Of a stretch of DNA of 64,000 nucleotides, positions 7,486-15,226 are shown piece after piece. The DNA lies in assembly GCA_039179985.1 (NCBI GenBank), contig JBCDED010000003.1:1-64000 (forward strand). Reading direction: 5' to 3'. Position 1 is the first letter of the stretch. Each line of letters starts with the position of its first letter. The DNA comes from JBCCMQ01 sp039179985. GTDB taxonomy: Bacteria > Pseudomonadota > Alphaproteobacteria > Rhodobacterales > Rhodobacteraceae. Both the position numbers and the translations under genes were made by a program. The notes beneath the pieces were generated by a model. The model had not been told where the DNA came from, did not search any database, and saw only the letters and a program-made list of their open reading frames with translations.

Positions 7486-8706
7486 CTATGGCAACAGTCG
7501 AACCCAGACCAGTCTGTGCCGGGAGGCTTGGGCGACCGTTGCGGCCAGATCGCCCGCTACCGACCGCGCCTTAGGCCAGAACACCCCGGACGCCAGGATG
7601 TGCAACTCGGCGGACGGCAGCACGTAGTCCACCCGCAGGTTTCCAGGTCCCGGGTCGTCGGGCCAGTCGGCGGTGTCGAGCGCCGCATCGCCCGAGTGAC
7701 GCACGTTGGTGCCGGCCTGTGCCAGGGCTGCGTCCACGGCTCCGTCGCTTCTTGGCGCCGGATCCTGCAGACGCGGGTCTGTCAGTAGAGCGTGGAGCGC
7801 GGGGTTCCGGCCTTCACCGTCCTGCGGGTCGTTGTTGAAATCGCCGAGGATCACGAAACCGTCTGCCGGAGCGGCCTGCCCGAGCGCCCCGTCGAGGTAG
7901 TGGCGCCACAGGGCCAGCTCGTCGGCATTTCTCAGCCCGTTGCGGTCTTCCGGCCCATCGAAGACCGGCGGCGCGGCGTGAAACACCTGAAGGGTCAGCC
8001 TATCGCCGCCGGGCAGGACGACGGGCACGGCCCAGTGGCCTGTCGTCGAGAGCCGCTGCACGTCTTGCGCCTCGGCTGTTGGAAAAGGGTCGCCATTCGG
8101 GTGCGTCGGCAGCGTCGCGCCGGGGGCCTCTTTCCAAAGCAGGGCCGACAAATCGACGACCGCACTGCGGTCCACCGGCCACCGCGACAGAAGCGCCATG
8201 CCACCTTGCCCGGCGAACGCGCCAAAGCCTTGGGCATCTTCGGGATCGCCGCGGTAGCCGTCGCCGTTCAGATCGAGGCCCGTGGCGCGGCCCGTGTTGG
8301 GTTCGAGCGCGAAGAGATGCGGGTAGGGCATGCAGGGCGCGGGCACGCCTGCGTTGAGCGCCAAAAGCGTGGCGAGGTCGTGGTCGTAGTCGATGCTCTG
8401 GAGCGCCAGGATATCCGGGCAGACTGCGCCGATGACGGTTTGGACCGCCTGAACCTGTGGGTCCGCGCCAGTCAGGACATCGCGCAGCAACAGCCCCGGG
8501 CCGTCGCGCTTCAGTTCGGTGTTATAGGTGGCGACCGTGATGCCCTCTGCCCTTGCGCCGAAGGCGAGAAGCAGCCAGACGATCAGGCCGGCAAGAGAAC
8601 GTCTTCGCCGTCGGAGAAGGACCGCTTGCGTTTTTCCAGGATCATTGTGGCGATCCGGTTCATGGCGATGCCGCGCATGAGCATATTTGTCGAAAGAAAG
8701 GACCAC
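7486..8706 (-). CDS. Secreted endonuclease/exonuclease/phosphatase-family protein
   Basis: The domain begins ITVATYNTEL and ends with GDFNNDPQDG, RVDYVLPS and SRHRLVWV, the signature positions of the EEP (DNase I-like) superfamily. Compared with the common pattern, the metal-binding Glu is missing (ALQSID instead of ALQE) and the final D-H pair reads R-H, so it may have unusual chemistry or be inactive. A hydrophobic segment GLIVWLLLAFGARA just before the domain looks like a signal peptide. The start is unclear: a GTG at 8706 overlaps the upstream gene by 124 bases, while a CTG at 8587 would overlap its stop codon. It is probably cotranscribed with the upstream membrane protein. Confidence 0.8.
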   Translation of the reverse strand: MVLSFDKYAHARHRHEPDRHNDPGKTQAVLLRRRRRSLAGLIVWLLLAFGARAEGITVATYNTELKRDGPGLLLRDVLTGADPQVQAVQTVIGAVCPDILALQSIDYDHDLATLLALNAGVPAPCMPYPHLFALEPNTGRATGLDLNGDGYRGDPEDAQGFGAFAGQGGMALLSRWPVDRSAVVDLSALLWKEAPGATLPTHPNGDPFPTAEAQDVQRLSTTGHWAVPVVLPGGDRLTLQVFHAAPPVFDGPEDRNGLRNADELALWRHYLDGALGQAAPADGFVILGDFNNDPQDGEGRNPALHALLTDPRLQDPAPRSDGAVDAALAQAGTNVRHSGDAALDTADWPDDPGPGNLRVDYVLPSAELHILASGVFWPKARSVAGDLAATVAQASRHRLVWVRLLP

Positions 8707-9419
8707 GCCGCCACCGTCCAGATAAGGCTTTGCGGGGTGATAAGGGCGATGGGGTCGAAGACCAGCGCCGAGAGATACACCGCAAGCGGTAAAAGGAATG
8801 GCAGCAGAAACCCTAACGAAGCGTTAAGGCGCGCGTCCTGGGCAAGTTGCTTGACCACATCGCCGCCCGCCGTGGGGTCGAAGGTCGGCAGGTTGATCCA
8901 GACGTTGAACGGTTTTTTGTGGGAGGGCCAGCGCGTCAGATAAAGCAGCGCGGCGAAGCTGCAAACCGTGATGAGGGTGATTGTGTAGCTAAGCCCGGCG
9001 ATGGCCAGAACGTGGTTCGAATAGGACGGCCCGGCGCCGTCGGTCAGCATCAGCGTGAAGAGACGGACAGGCGAATAAGGGAAGTTCAGAATATGACCGA
9101 AGAGCAGTCCCACGGCGGTCACGAATTCGGTCAGAATCCCAGGATCGGTCCGGCCGCGGGTGATGACCGAGACAAGGATCACGGTAGCGCCAAGCGAAAG
9201 AAACCGCATCCGGTTGAAAGGTGGCGCGTCACGGAACTCTAGAAGGCTGGGGTAGGTGGAAACGTATTCGATGAAGACAAAGACACCGAAGCACAGCGCC
9301 ACCAAAGCGATCACCTCGCTCGACCCGCTTGCCGGGTCTGGCACCAAGAGCGACGGGGAGGCGACCATCAAAGCCACCAGCACCGCACGCAACAATGCTC
9401 CTGCGATCTGACCGATCAC
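8583..9419 (-). CDS. Conserved multi-pass membrane protein, unknown function
   Basis: 278 residues with about six or seven hydrophobic segments (for example AGALLRAVLVALMVASPSLL, VIALVALCFGVFVFIEYV and FLLPFLLPLAVYLSALVF) and a conserved-looking soluble loop PFNVWINLPTFDPTAGGD. No family that I can name. Its 3' end overlaps the 5' region of the EEP-family gene, which suggests one transcript. The C-terminus is basic and cytosolic in appearance (ILEKRKRSFSDGED). Confidence 0.7.
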   Translation of the reverse strand: MIGQIAGALLRAVLVALMVASPSLLVPDPASGSSEVIALVALCFGVFVFIEYVSTYPSLLEFRDAPPFNRMRFLSLGATVILVSVITRGRTDPGILTEFVTAVGLLFGHILNFPYSPVRLFTLMLTDGAGPSYSNHVLAIAGLSYTITLITVCSFAALLYLTRWPSHKKPFNVWINLPTFDPTAGGDVVKQLAQDARLNASLGFLLPFLLPLAVYLSALVFDPIALITPQSLIWTVAAWSFLSTNMLMRGIAMNRIATMILEKRKRSFSDGEDVLLPA

Positions 9420-9674
9420 TGCCTCGTTCCCTCGTCCCCAACCGGAAGAATGGTCGCTTCAGCGTGTCCAGAGTTGGGGGTCCTGCCAATTGTGGCAGGC
9501 TGCCTTATTGTTGCCCAACTTTTGCCCAAATCCATCCCCTCGCTCAACTCAAGAGCCAGTAAGACACGGGTATTGAGGCATTTTCGTGGAGATTGTGTCG
9601 CGACAATGCATCAAATGTCGCGCTTTTAAGTGGCCCGCGGAAACGGACCACTAGGTCTTGTAGTGAGGTTTAGC

Positions 9675-10280
9675 TCAGACCCAAGGTCGGCGGGTTCTTG
9701 CGACTGCCTCGAAGTCGTCGATTGTTTCGACTTTCTCCATAGTCAGGCCAATATCGTCGAGACCGTTGATCAGACAGTGCTTCTTGAAGGGGTCGATCTC
9801 AAAGGTGAAATCCTGCCCGTCAGAGGTTGTGACCGTCTGAGTTTCGAGGTCTACGGTCATCCGCGCGTTGGCGCCGCGTTCGGCGTCATCCATGAGCGCG
9901 TCGACAATCTCCTGTGGCAGGACGATGGGCAGGATGCCGTTCTTGAAGCAGTTATTGTAGAAAATATCGGCAAAGCTCGTGGAGATCACGCAGCGGATGC
10001 CGAAGTCAAGCAGCGCCCATGGAGCGTGCTCGCGCGAGGAGCCACACCCGAAATTGTCGCCCGCCACGATGATTTCGGCCGACCGGTAAGACGGGTGGTT
10101 CAGGACGAAGTGGTCAATCTCGTTTCCATCCGGGTGAAAGCGCATCTCGTCAAAGAGATTGGCGCCAAGGCCAGACCGTTTGATCGTCTTCAGGAACTGC
10201 TTGGGGATGATCATATCCGTGTCGATATTCATCAGCGGCATGGGCGCCGCGATCCCGGTCAGTGTGGTGAACTTTTCCAT
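9675..10280 (-). CDS. leuD: 3-isopropylmalate dehydratase small subunit
   Basis: Small subunit of isopropylmalate isomerase, which with LeuC converts 2- to 3-isopropylmalate. 201 residues, the standard length. It shows MNIDTDMIIPKQFLK, the swivelling-domain motif GDNFGCGSSREHAPWAL, and KNGILPIVL. The start is the ATG at 10280 (MEKFTTLTG), which matches the family N-terminus; a longer frame to 10319 adds unrelated residues. It lies on the same strand as leuC with only an HdeD-type gene between. Confidence 0.97.
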   Translation of the reverse strand: MEKFTTLTGIAAPMPLMNIDTDMIIPKQFLKTIKRSGLGANLFDEMRFHPDGNEIDHFVLNHPSYRSAEIIVAGDNFGCGSSREHAPWALLDFGIRCVISTSFADIFYNNCFKNGILPIVLPQEIVDALMDDAERGANARMTVDLETQTVTTSDGQDFTFEIDPFKKHCLINGLDDIGLTMEKVETIDDFEAVARTRRPWV

Positions 10281-10330
10281 ATCATATGTCTCCTGCCGGT
10301 GGGTCCGGTAAAGCGCCACTTGCGCCGGTG

Positions 10331-10861
10331 TCAGGTTGCGACCGCCTTTTTGACGGTCCGAAGGAAGAAGGCTTCGACGACCAGCCCCGCTCCGTTGAAG
10401 AGCAGCTCAATGCCCAGAAGGATGCCCAGTAAGTCCGGGCCAACCGTGCTGAAGTTGATCAGGATGAACACCGCCAGCGCGATTGACAGGCCGCCCGACA
10501 GCATCATGGGCCAATAGAACTGCGTGCCCTTCATGCGCCGGGCAAAGCCGATCCGCATAATGCCGCCCGCTGCCAGCAGGATGGTGATCAACAGCGCAAG
10601 GCTGAAGACGCCTTCCAACGGGTTGAACATAAAAGATACCCCGATAAAGGCCATAAGCGCCCCAAGGACCACACCCAGAACCTTGCTGCCCGTCCGCTCA
10701 TCGGCCAGTCCGCCGATGATCTGGAACGCGCCCATCAGAACGAAAAGCGCGCCGACAATCGTCGTCACCGCCAATGAGGCGAACCCCGTGTTCGACAGCA
10801 CGAAGAGGCCGAAAACGATCGAGAGAATGCCGAGAAGCAGCCATTTCATCCAGGGTTTCAT
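10331..10861 (-). CDS. HdeD/DUF308-family membrane protein
   Basis: 176 residues that are almost entirely hydrophobic, forming about six helices in three pairs (WLLLGILSIVFGLFVLSN, ALFVLMGAFQIIGG, LLITILLAAGGIMRIGFA). This is the pattern of HdeD/DUF308 proteins; E. coli HdeD is linked to acid resistance, but the general role is unknown. A strong AAGGAAGGA precedes the ATG. It sits between leuC and leuD with gaps of 40 and 50 bases, so it is probably on the leu transcript although nothing ties it to leucine synthesis. Confidence 0.85.
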   Translation of the reverse strand: MKPWMKWLLLGILSIVFGLFVLSNTGFASLAVTTIVGALFVLMGAFQIIGGLADERTGSKVLGVVLGALMAFIGVSFMFNPLEGVFSLALLITILLAAGGIMRIGFARRMKGTQFYWPMMLSGGLSIALAVFILINFSTVGPDLLGILLGIELLFNGAGLVVEAFFLRTVKKAVAT

Positions 10862-10901
10862 CCGTCAGATCCTTCCTTGATCGCAATGCTCTGGCCGCAG
10901 C

Positions 10902-12308
10902 CTACATCAGCTCGCGCACATCCGTCAGCCGCCCCGTCACGGCGGCGGCGGCGGCCATGCCGGGCGACATCAGATGCGTCCGCCCGCCCCGGCCCTGCCG
11001 GCCTTCGAAGTTACGGTTCGACGTCGAGGCGCAGCGCTCGCCGGGCTGCAACTGGTCGGGGTTCATGCCAAGGCACATGGAGCAGCCCGCCATGCGCCAG
11101 TCAAACCCGGCTTCGATCAGCTTCTGGGCGATGCCTTCCTCCTCGGCCTGGGCGCGGACAAGACCCGAGCCCGGAACGATCATCGCACGGATGCCGTCCT
11201 TGACCCTGCGGCCTTCCATGATTTTCGCCACTTCGCGCAGGTCCTCGATGCGCCCGTTCGTACAAGAGCCGATAAAGACGGTGTCTATCTCGATGTCCGA
11301 CAGCTTTGTGCCGGGTGTCAGCCCCATGTAGTCGAGCGAGCGCTTGGCCGCCTGTACCTTGCCGCCTTCGAAGGCCTCGGGCGCGGGGACCTCGCCGGTG
11401 ATTGGCAGCACGTCTTCGGGGCTTGTGCCCCAGGTCACCACGGGTGCGATGTCGGACGCGTCAAGTTCCACCACCGTGTCGTAGTGCGCACCCGCGTCGG
11501 AGTAGAGCGTCTTCCAATGGGCTTCGGCCATCTCCCAGTGGGTCCCCTTTGGCGCCTGGGGACGGCCTTTGACGTAGGCGATGGTCTTTTCATCGGGCGC
11601 GATCAATCCGGCGCGCGCGCCGCCTTCGATCGCCATGTTGCAGACGGTCATTCGGCCCTCCACCGAGAGCGCGTGGATGGCAGAGCCCGCATATTCGATC
11701 ACATGGCCCGTGCCGCCGGCGGTGCCGGTCTTGCCGATGATCGAGAGCGTGATGTCCTTGGCGGTCACGCCGGGCGCGAGTTCGCCCTCAACGCTGACCA
11801 GCATGTTTTTTGATTTCTTCTGGATCAAGGTCTGGGTGGCCAGCACATGCTCGACCTCCGAGGTGCCGATGCCATGGGCCAGCGCCCCGAAGGCGCCGTG
11901 GGTTGCGGTATGGCTGTCGCCACAGACGATGGTCATGCCAGGCTGTGTCCAGCCCTGCTCGGGGCCGATGATATGGACGATTCCCTGGCGGATATCGTCG
12001 ACGTCATACATCTCGATGCCGAAGTCCTTGGCGTTCTGGCGCAGGGCCTCGACCTGGATGCGCGACTGTTCGTCTTTGATCCCGGCCAGCCGGTTGGGGT
12101 CGGTGGGTACATTGTGGTCCGGCACGGCAATGGTCTTTTCCGGGGCGCGTACCGGGCGCTCCGCCATGCGCAGGCCTTCGAAGGCCTGGGGGCTTGTGAC
12201 CTCATGAACGAGGTGGCGGTCGATATAGAGCAGGCAGGTGCCGTCTTCGGCCTCGTGGGCGACATGGTCGTCCCAGATTTTGTCATAGAGCGTGCGCGGA
12301 GCGGTCAT
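10902..12308 (-). CDS. leuC: 3-isopropylmalate dehydratase large subunit
   Basis: Aconitase-family large subunit of isopropylmalate isomerase. 468 residues, a normal length. [4Fe-4S] cluster cysteines are seen in FIGSCTNGR and in GCSMCLGMNPD. Other marks are TLYDKIWDDHV at the N-terminus, VCGDSHTATHGAFG, and NRNFEGRQGRGGRTHL near the C-terminus. It leads the leuC - hdeD-like - leuD run. About 360 bases without a clear gene separate it from the divergent rsfS operon, leaving room for its promoter. Confidence 0.98.
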   Translation of the reverse strand: MTAPRTLYDKIWDDHVAHEAEDGTCLLYIDRHLVHEVTSPQAFEGLRMAERPVRAPEKTIAVPDHNVPTDPNRLAGIKDEQSRIQVEALRQNAKDFGIEMYDVDDIRQGIVHIIGPEQGWTQPGMTIVCGDSHTATHGAFGALAHGIGTSEVEHVLATQTLIQKKSKNMLVSVEGELAPGVTAKDITLSIIGKTGTAGGTGHVIEYAGSAIHALSVEGRMTVCNMAIEGGARAGLIAPDEKTIAYVKGRPQAPKGTHWEMAEAHWKTLYSDAGAHYDTVVELDASDIAPVVTWGTSPEDVLPITGEVPAPEAFEGGKVQAAKRSLDYMGLTPGTKLSDIEIDTVFIGSCTNGRIEDLREVAKIMEGRRVKDGIRAMIVPGSGLVRAQAEEEGIAQKLIEAGFDWRMAGCSMCLGMNPDQLQPGERCASTSNRNFEGRQGRGGRTHLMSPGMAAAAAVTGRLTDVRELM

Positions 12309-12670
12309 GGAAGATGGTCTTTCGTCAGATGGAACGGGGCAGCGCCGGAACGGGCGCTAGGCTGCGGATACCGGACAGGGACCTCAGAGACGCGCCGTCG
12401 CCCATTTGGCGAGGCCGAAGAACCGCCAGGGCAGGCGGTCGCGGTCTGCTATGTCGAAAACCCGTGTCATAGAGCGCCAAATACACCCAAATCCCCCCCC
12501 ATCACAAGGGGGCTGGCGCAGGGAGGTCTGTCGCCGCCGGGACACGGAATTGTGCATTTGGGGCAGGTTTCATTGAGAATTCACATTGCAGATGCTAACT
12601 TTGCATCAGCGCAAAGAGATGCGCGGATACTCAGGAGGACAATGTCCTGTCTCAATATGCAGACGCGGCC
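12309..12670. other. Divergent control region between leuC and rsfS
   Basis: 362 bases holding the presumed promoters of leuC (minus) and the rsfS operon (plus). A C8 run occurs near 12492-12499. On the plus strand AGGAGG at 12633-12638 stands eight bases before a CTG at 12647 that is in frame with rsfS. On the minus strand a 28-codon frame (12384-12470) is described separately. No leucine-rich attenuator peptide or clear terminator hairpin was found. Confidence 0.5.
12384..12470 (-). CDS. Possible 28-residue small protein
   Basis: An ATG-to-TGA frame encoding a basic, aromatic-rich peptide starting MTRVFDIADRDRLPWRFFG. It is in the leuC leader region on the minus strand, downstream of which leuC's own start lies behind it, so it would be read from a transcript ending in this region. 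There is no strong ribosome site. Its composition is compatible with a real small protein, but length alone gives little support. Confidence 0.2.
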   Translation of the reverse strand: MTRVFDIADRDRLPWRFFGLAKWATARL

Positions 12671-13075
12671 ATGCATAAAGCCGCACCGGTTCCCGGCGTG
12701 ACGCCTGCGGATACCGACATTTCCGGCGCCGATGTTCTGGCCCGGATCCTCAGTTCCCTCGAAGATGACAAGGCAGAAGATGTGGTGACCATCGATTTGC
12801 GCGGCAAATCCGAGATGGCCGATCACATGGTCGTCGCCTCGGGCCGGTCGTCGCGGCAGGTGGGCGCGATCTCCGAGAAGCTTGTCGACCGCCTGAAGCA
12901 GGATCTCGGGGTTCTCTGCAAGCTCGAAGGCAAAGATCAGGGCGACTGGGTCCTGATCGACGCCGGCGATGTGATCGTGCATGTTTTCCGTCCGGAAGTG
13001 CGCGAGTTCTACCAGATTGAAAAGATGTGGCTTTCCCCTGGCGACAGCACGGGGGCCGCGGCGGCCAAGGGCTGA
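12671..13075 (+). CDS. rsfS: Ribosome silencing factor RsfS
   Basis: 134 residues of the Iojap/RsfS family, which binds uL14 on the large subunit and blocks subunit joining in starvation. The core motifs are DDKAEDVVTIDLRGKS, MADHMVVASGRSSRQV, EGKDQGDWVLIDAGDVIVHVF and REFYQIEKMW. The ATG at 12671 lacks a ribosome site, whereas AGGAGG lies well placed for a CTG at 12647 that would add eight residues (LSQYADAA). The true start may therefore be non-ATG. The TGA stop is immediately followed by the rlmH ATG, so the pair is translationally coupled. Confidence 0.93.
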   Translation: MHKAAPVPGVTPADTDISGADVLARILSSLEDDKAEDVVTIDLRGKSEMADHMVVASGRSSRQVGAISEKLVDRLKQDLGVLCKLEGKDQGDWVLIDAGDVIVHVFRPEVREFYQIEKMWLSPGDSTGAAAAKG

Positions 13076-13546
13076 ATGCGCGCCCATATCTGCGCCGTGG
13101 GCCGGCTGAAATCCGGCCCCGAGCGCGCACTGGTGGACGACTATCTGGCCCGGTTCGACCGGACCGGGCGGGCCCTGGGACTGGGGCCGGCGCGCGTGGT
13201 CGAGATCGACGAGCGCAAGGGCGGGTCCAGGGCTGCGGTGGCGGGGCTTCTCAGAGCCGCAGTTCCCCCTGGCGCCGTCATTCTGGCGCTTGATGAACGC
13301 GGCAAGGTGCTGACCTCCCCTGAATTTGCTGACAGGATCGCAGCCTGGCGCGATGGCGGCGCGCGGGATCTGGCGCTCTTGATCGGTGGTGCCGATGGTC
13401 TGGCGGCGGATCTGACGGCCGAGGCTCATGCGGTGCTGTCTTTCGGCGCCATGGTCTGGCCCCATATGCTGGCGCGGGTCATGGTGGCCGAGCAGCTATA
13501 CCGGGCCGCCAGCATCCTGGCGGGCACGCCCTATCACAGGGTCTGA
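13076..13546 (+). CDS. rlmH: 23S rRNA pseudouridine-1915 N3-methyltransferase
   Basis: 156-residue SPOUT methyltransferase that modifies m3-psi1915 in helix 69 of 23S rRNA after subunit joining. The knotted SAM site is visible in VILALDERGK, LALLIGGADGL and SFGAMVWPHMLARVMVAEQLYRA. The tail GTPYHRV is the conserved C-terminus. It begins directly after the rsfS stop with no spacer, so both belong to one ribosome-related operon. Confidence 0.97.
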   Translation: MRAHICAVGRLKSGPERALVDDYLARFDRTGRALGLGPARVVEIDERKGGSRAAVAGLLRAAVPPGAVILALDERGKVLTSPEFADRIAAWRDGGARDLALLIGGADGLAADLTAEAHAVLSFGAMVWPHMLARVMVAEQLYRAASILAGTPYHRV

Positions 13547-13575
13547 GGCCGCGGTAGGGAACCGTGGACAAGGCC

Positions 13576-13617
13576 GGGGCGCTGCCCCGGACCCCGGAGT
13601 ATTTCGGGACGAAAGAA
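13576..13617 (+). repeat. GC-rich extragenic repeat of Rhodobacterales type
   Basis: The sequence has a GGGGC-GCT-GCCCC hairpin followed by GGACCCCGGAGTATTT and an AAAGAAG tail. This arrangement (short GC hairpin, CCCCGG, then GTATTT and a purine tail) is one I know from many intergenic sites in Rhodobacteraceae genomes. It lies in the rlmH-gpmI spacer. It could act as a weak terminator or RNA-processing site. Assigning it to a dispersed family is from memory, not from a second copy in this window. Confidence 0.5.
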
Positions 13618-13700
13618 GCGGTTGGGGTTTTCCCTGCTGCGGGCTATGACCGGGCGGGTCCGGGCAAGGGCAATGGCGGGCGAGACAAGGGAGAAGCCGG

Positions 13701-15224
13701 ATGGCAAGACGCGGACCTGTGGTGCTCTGTATTCTCGATGGCTGGGGGCTGAGCGACCGGCGGGAGGGCAATGCGCCGCTTCTTGCGAAGACGCCAACGA
13801 TGGACGGGCTGATGGCGACCTGCCCCCATGCGACGCTGATCACCCATGGGCCCGATGCCGGTCTGCCGTCGGGGCAGATGGGGAATTCGGAGGTCGGGCA
13901 CACCAATATCGGCGCAGGCCGGGTGGTGGCCATGGACCTGGGGCAAATCGATCTGGCCATCGAAGACGGCAGTTACGGCCAGCGCCCGGCTTTGGTGCAG
14001 TTTATCGCGGAACTCAAAGCCTCGGGCGGTGCGGCGCATCTTCTGGGGATTGTGTCGGATGGCGGCGTCCATGGCTCGCTGGCCCACATTCTGGAGACCG
14101 CGCGGATTTTCGCAGAGGCGGGTGTGCCCTTGCGCATCCACGCCATGACGGACGGCCGGGACGTGCCGCCGCGCTCGGGTGAGGGGTATATGGCGGCGCT
14201 GGTCGACGGGTTGCCGGAGGGCGCCACGGTGGACACGGTCACGGGCCGTTATTTTGCCATGGACCGCGACACCCGCTGGGAGCGGGTGGAAGCCGCCTGG
14301 CGCGCCATGGTGCTGGGGCAGGCCGACGTTCGTGTCGCCACGGCGAAAGACGCGATTGCGGCAGCAAGGGGCCGGGATGAAGGCGACGAATTCATCGCGC
14401 CCACGGTGATCGGTGATTACACGGGGATGGCCGCTGGCGACGGGGTCTTCTGTCTCAATTTCCGCTCGGACCGGGTGCGCGAGATCATGGCGGCGATCGC
14501 GGCGCCGGACTTTGACGCCTTTGATACAACCGGGCGGCCGGAGCTGGCCGCGGCCATGGGCATGGCGGAATATTCCGAGGCCCATAACGCCTATCTGACC
14601 ACGGTGTTTCCAAAGCGCAAGATTGTGAACACGCTGGGCGCCTGGGTGGCGCGGGCGGGGTTGCGGCAGTTCCGTCTGGCGGAGACGGAAAAATACCCAC
14701 ATGTGACCTTTTTTCTCAATGGCGGGAAGGAAGCGCCTGAACCTGGCGAAGACCGCTTCATGCCCCCGAGCCCCAAGGTGGCGACCTACGATCTGCAGCC
14801 CGAGATGTCAGCGCCGGCGGTCACGGCAAAACTGGTGGAGGCCATCCGCGCCGGCTATGATCTGATCGTGGTGAATTTCGCCAATCCCGACATGGTGGGC
14901 CATACCGGTGATCTGCAGGCGGCCATGGTGGCCTGCGAGACCGTGGACAGCGGCCTTGGGCAGGCGCTGGACGCGCTGGAGGCGGCAGGCGGGGCGATGA
15001 TCGTGACGGCGGATCACGGTAATTGCGAAGTGATGATCGATCCGGAGACCGGCGCGCTGCATACGGCCCATACGCTGAACCTTGTCCCTGTCATTCTGGT
15101 AAACGGACCGGAGGGGGCGCGTCTGAGGGACGGACGGCTCGCCGATCTTGCCCCGACGATTCTGGAGCTGATGGGTCTTGAGGCGCCCCCGGAAATGACG
15201 GGCCGGTCGTTGATCGAGGCCTAG
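13701..15224 (+). CDS. gpmI: 2,3-bisphosphoglycerate-independent phosphoglycerate mutase
   Basis: Interconverts 2- and 3-phosphoglycerate in glycolysis and gluconeogenesis. 507 residues of the alkaline phosphatase superfamily. It begins VVLCILDGWG with the first metal-binding Asp. The phosphorylated serine is in GQMGNSEVGHTNIGAGR. Later metal sites are visible in NFANPDMVGHTGD, VTADHGNCE and LHTAHTLNLVP. AAGGGAGAAG precedes the ATG. Three bases separate it from the EnvC-like gene, and both run on towards ctpA. Confidence 0.97.
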   Translation: MARRGPVVLCILDGWGLSDRREGNAPLLAKTPTMDGLMATCPHATLITHGPDAGLPSGQMGNSEVGHTNIGAGRVVAMDLGQIDLAIEDGSYGQRPALVQFIAELKASGGAAHLLGIVSDGGVHGSLAHILETARIFAEAGVPLRIHAMTDGRDVPPRSGEGYMAALVDGLPEGATVDTVTGRYFAMDRDTRWERVEAAWRAMVLGQADVRVATAKDAIAAARGRDEGDEFIAPTVIGDYTGMAAGDGVFCLNFRSDRVREIMAAIAAPDFDAFDTTGRPELAAAMGMAEYSEAHNAYLTTVFPKRKIVNTLGAWVARAGLRQFRLAETEKYPHVTFFLNGGKEAPEPGEDRFMPPSPKVATYDLQPEMSAPAVTAKLVEAIRAGYDLIVVNFANPDMVGHTGDLQAAMVACETVDSGLGQALDALEAAGGAMIVTADHGNCEVMIDPETGALHTAHTLNLVPVILVNGPEGARLRDGRLADLAPTILELMGLEAPPEMTGRSLIEA

Positions 15225-15226
15225 CA

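Noticed and set aside
10774..11813. Plus-strand frames opposite leuC
   Set aside because: Antisense to a fully conserved gene and arginine/alanine-rich without motifs.
12309..12670. Leucine attenuator before leuC
   Set aside because: No leucine-codon run or alternative hairpins with a T run were found in the spacer.
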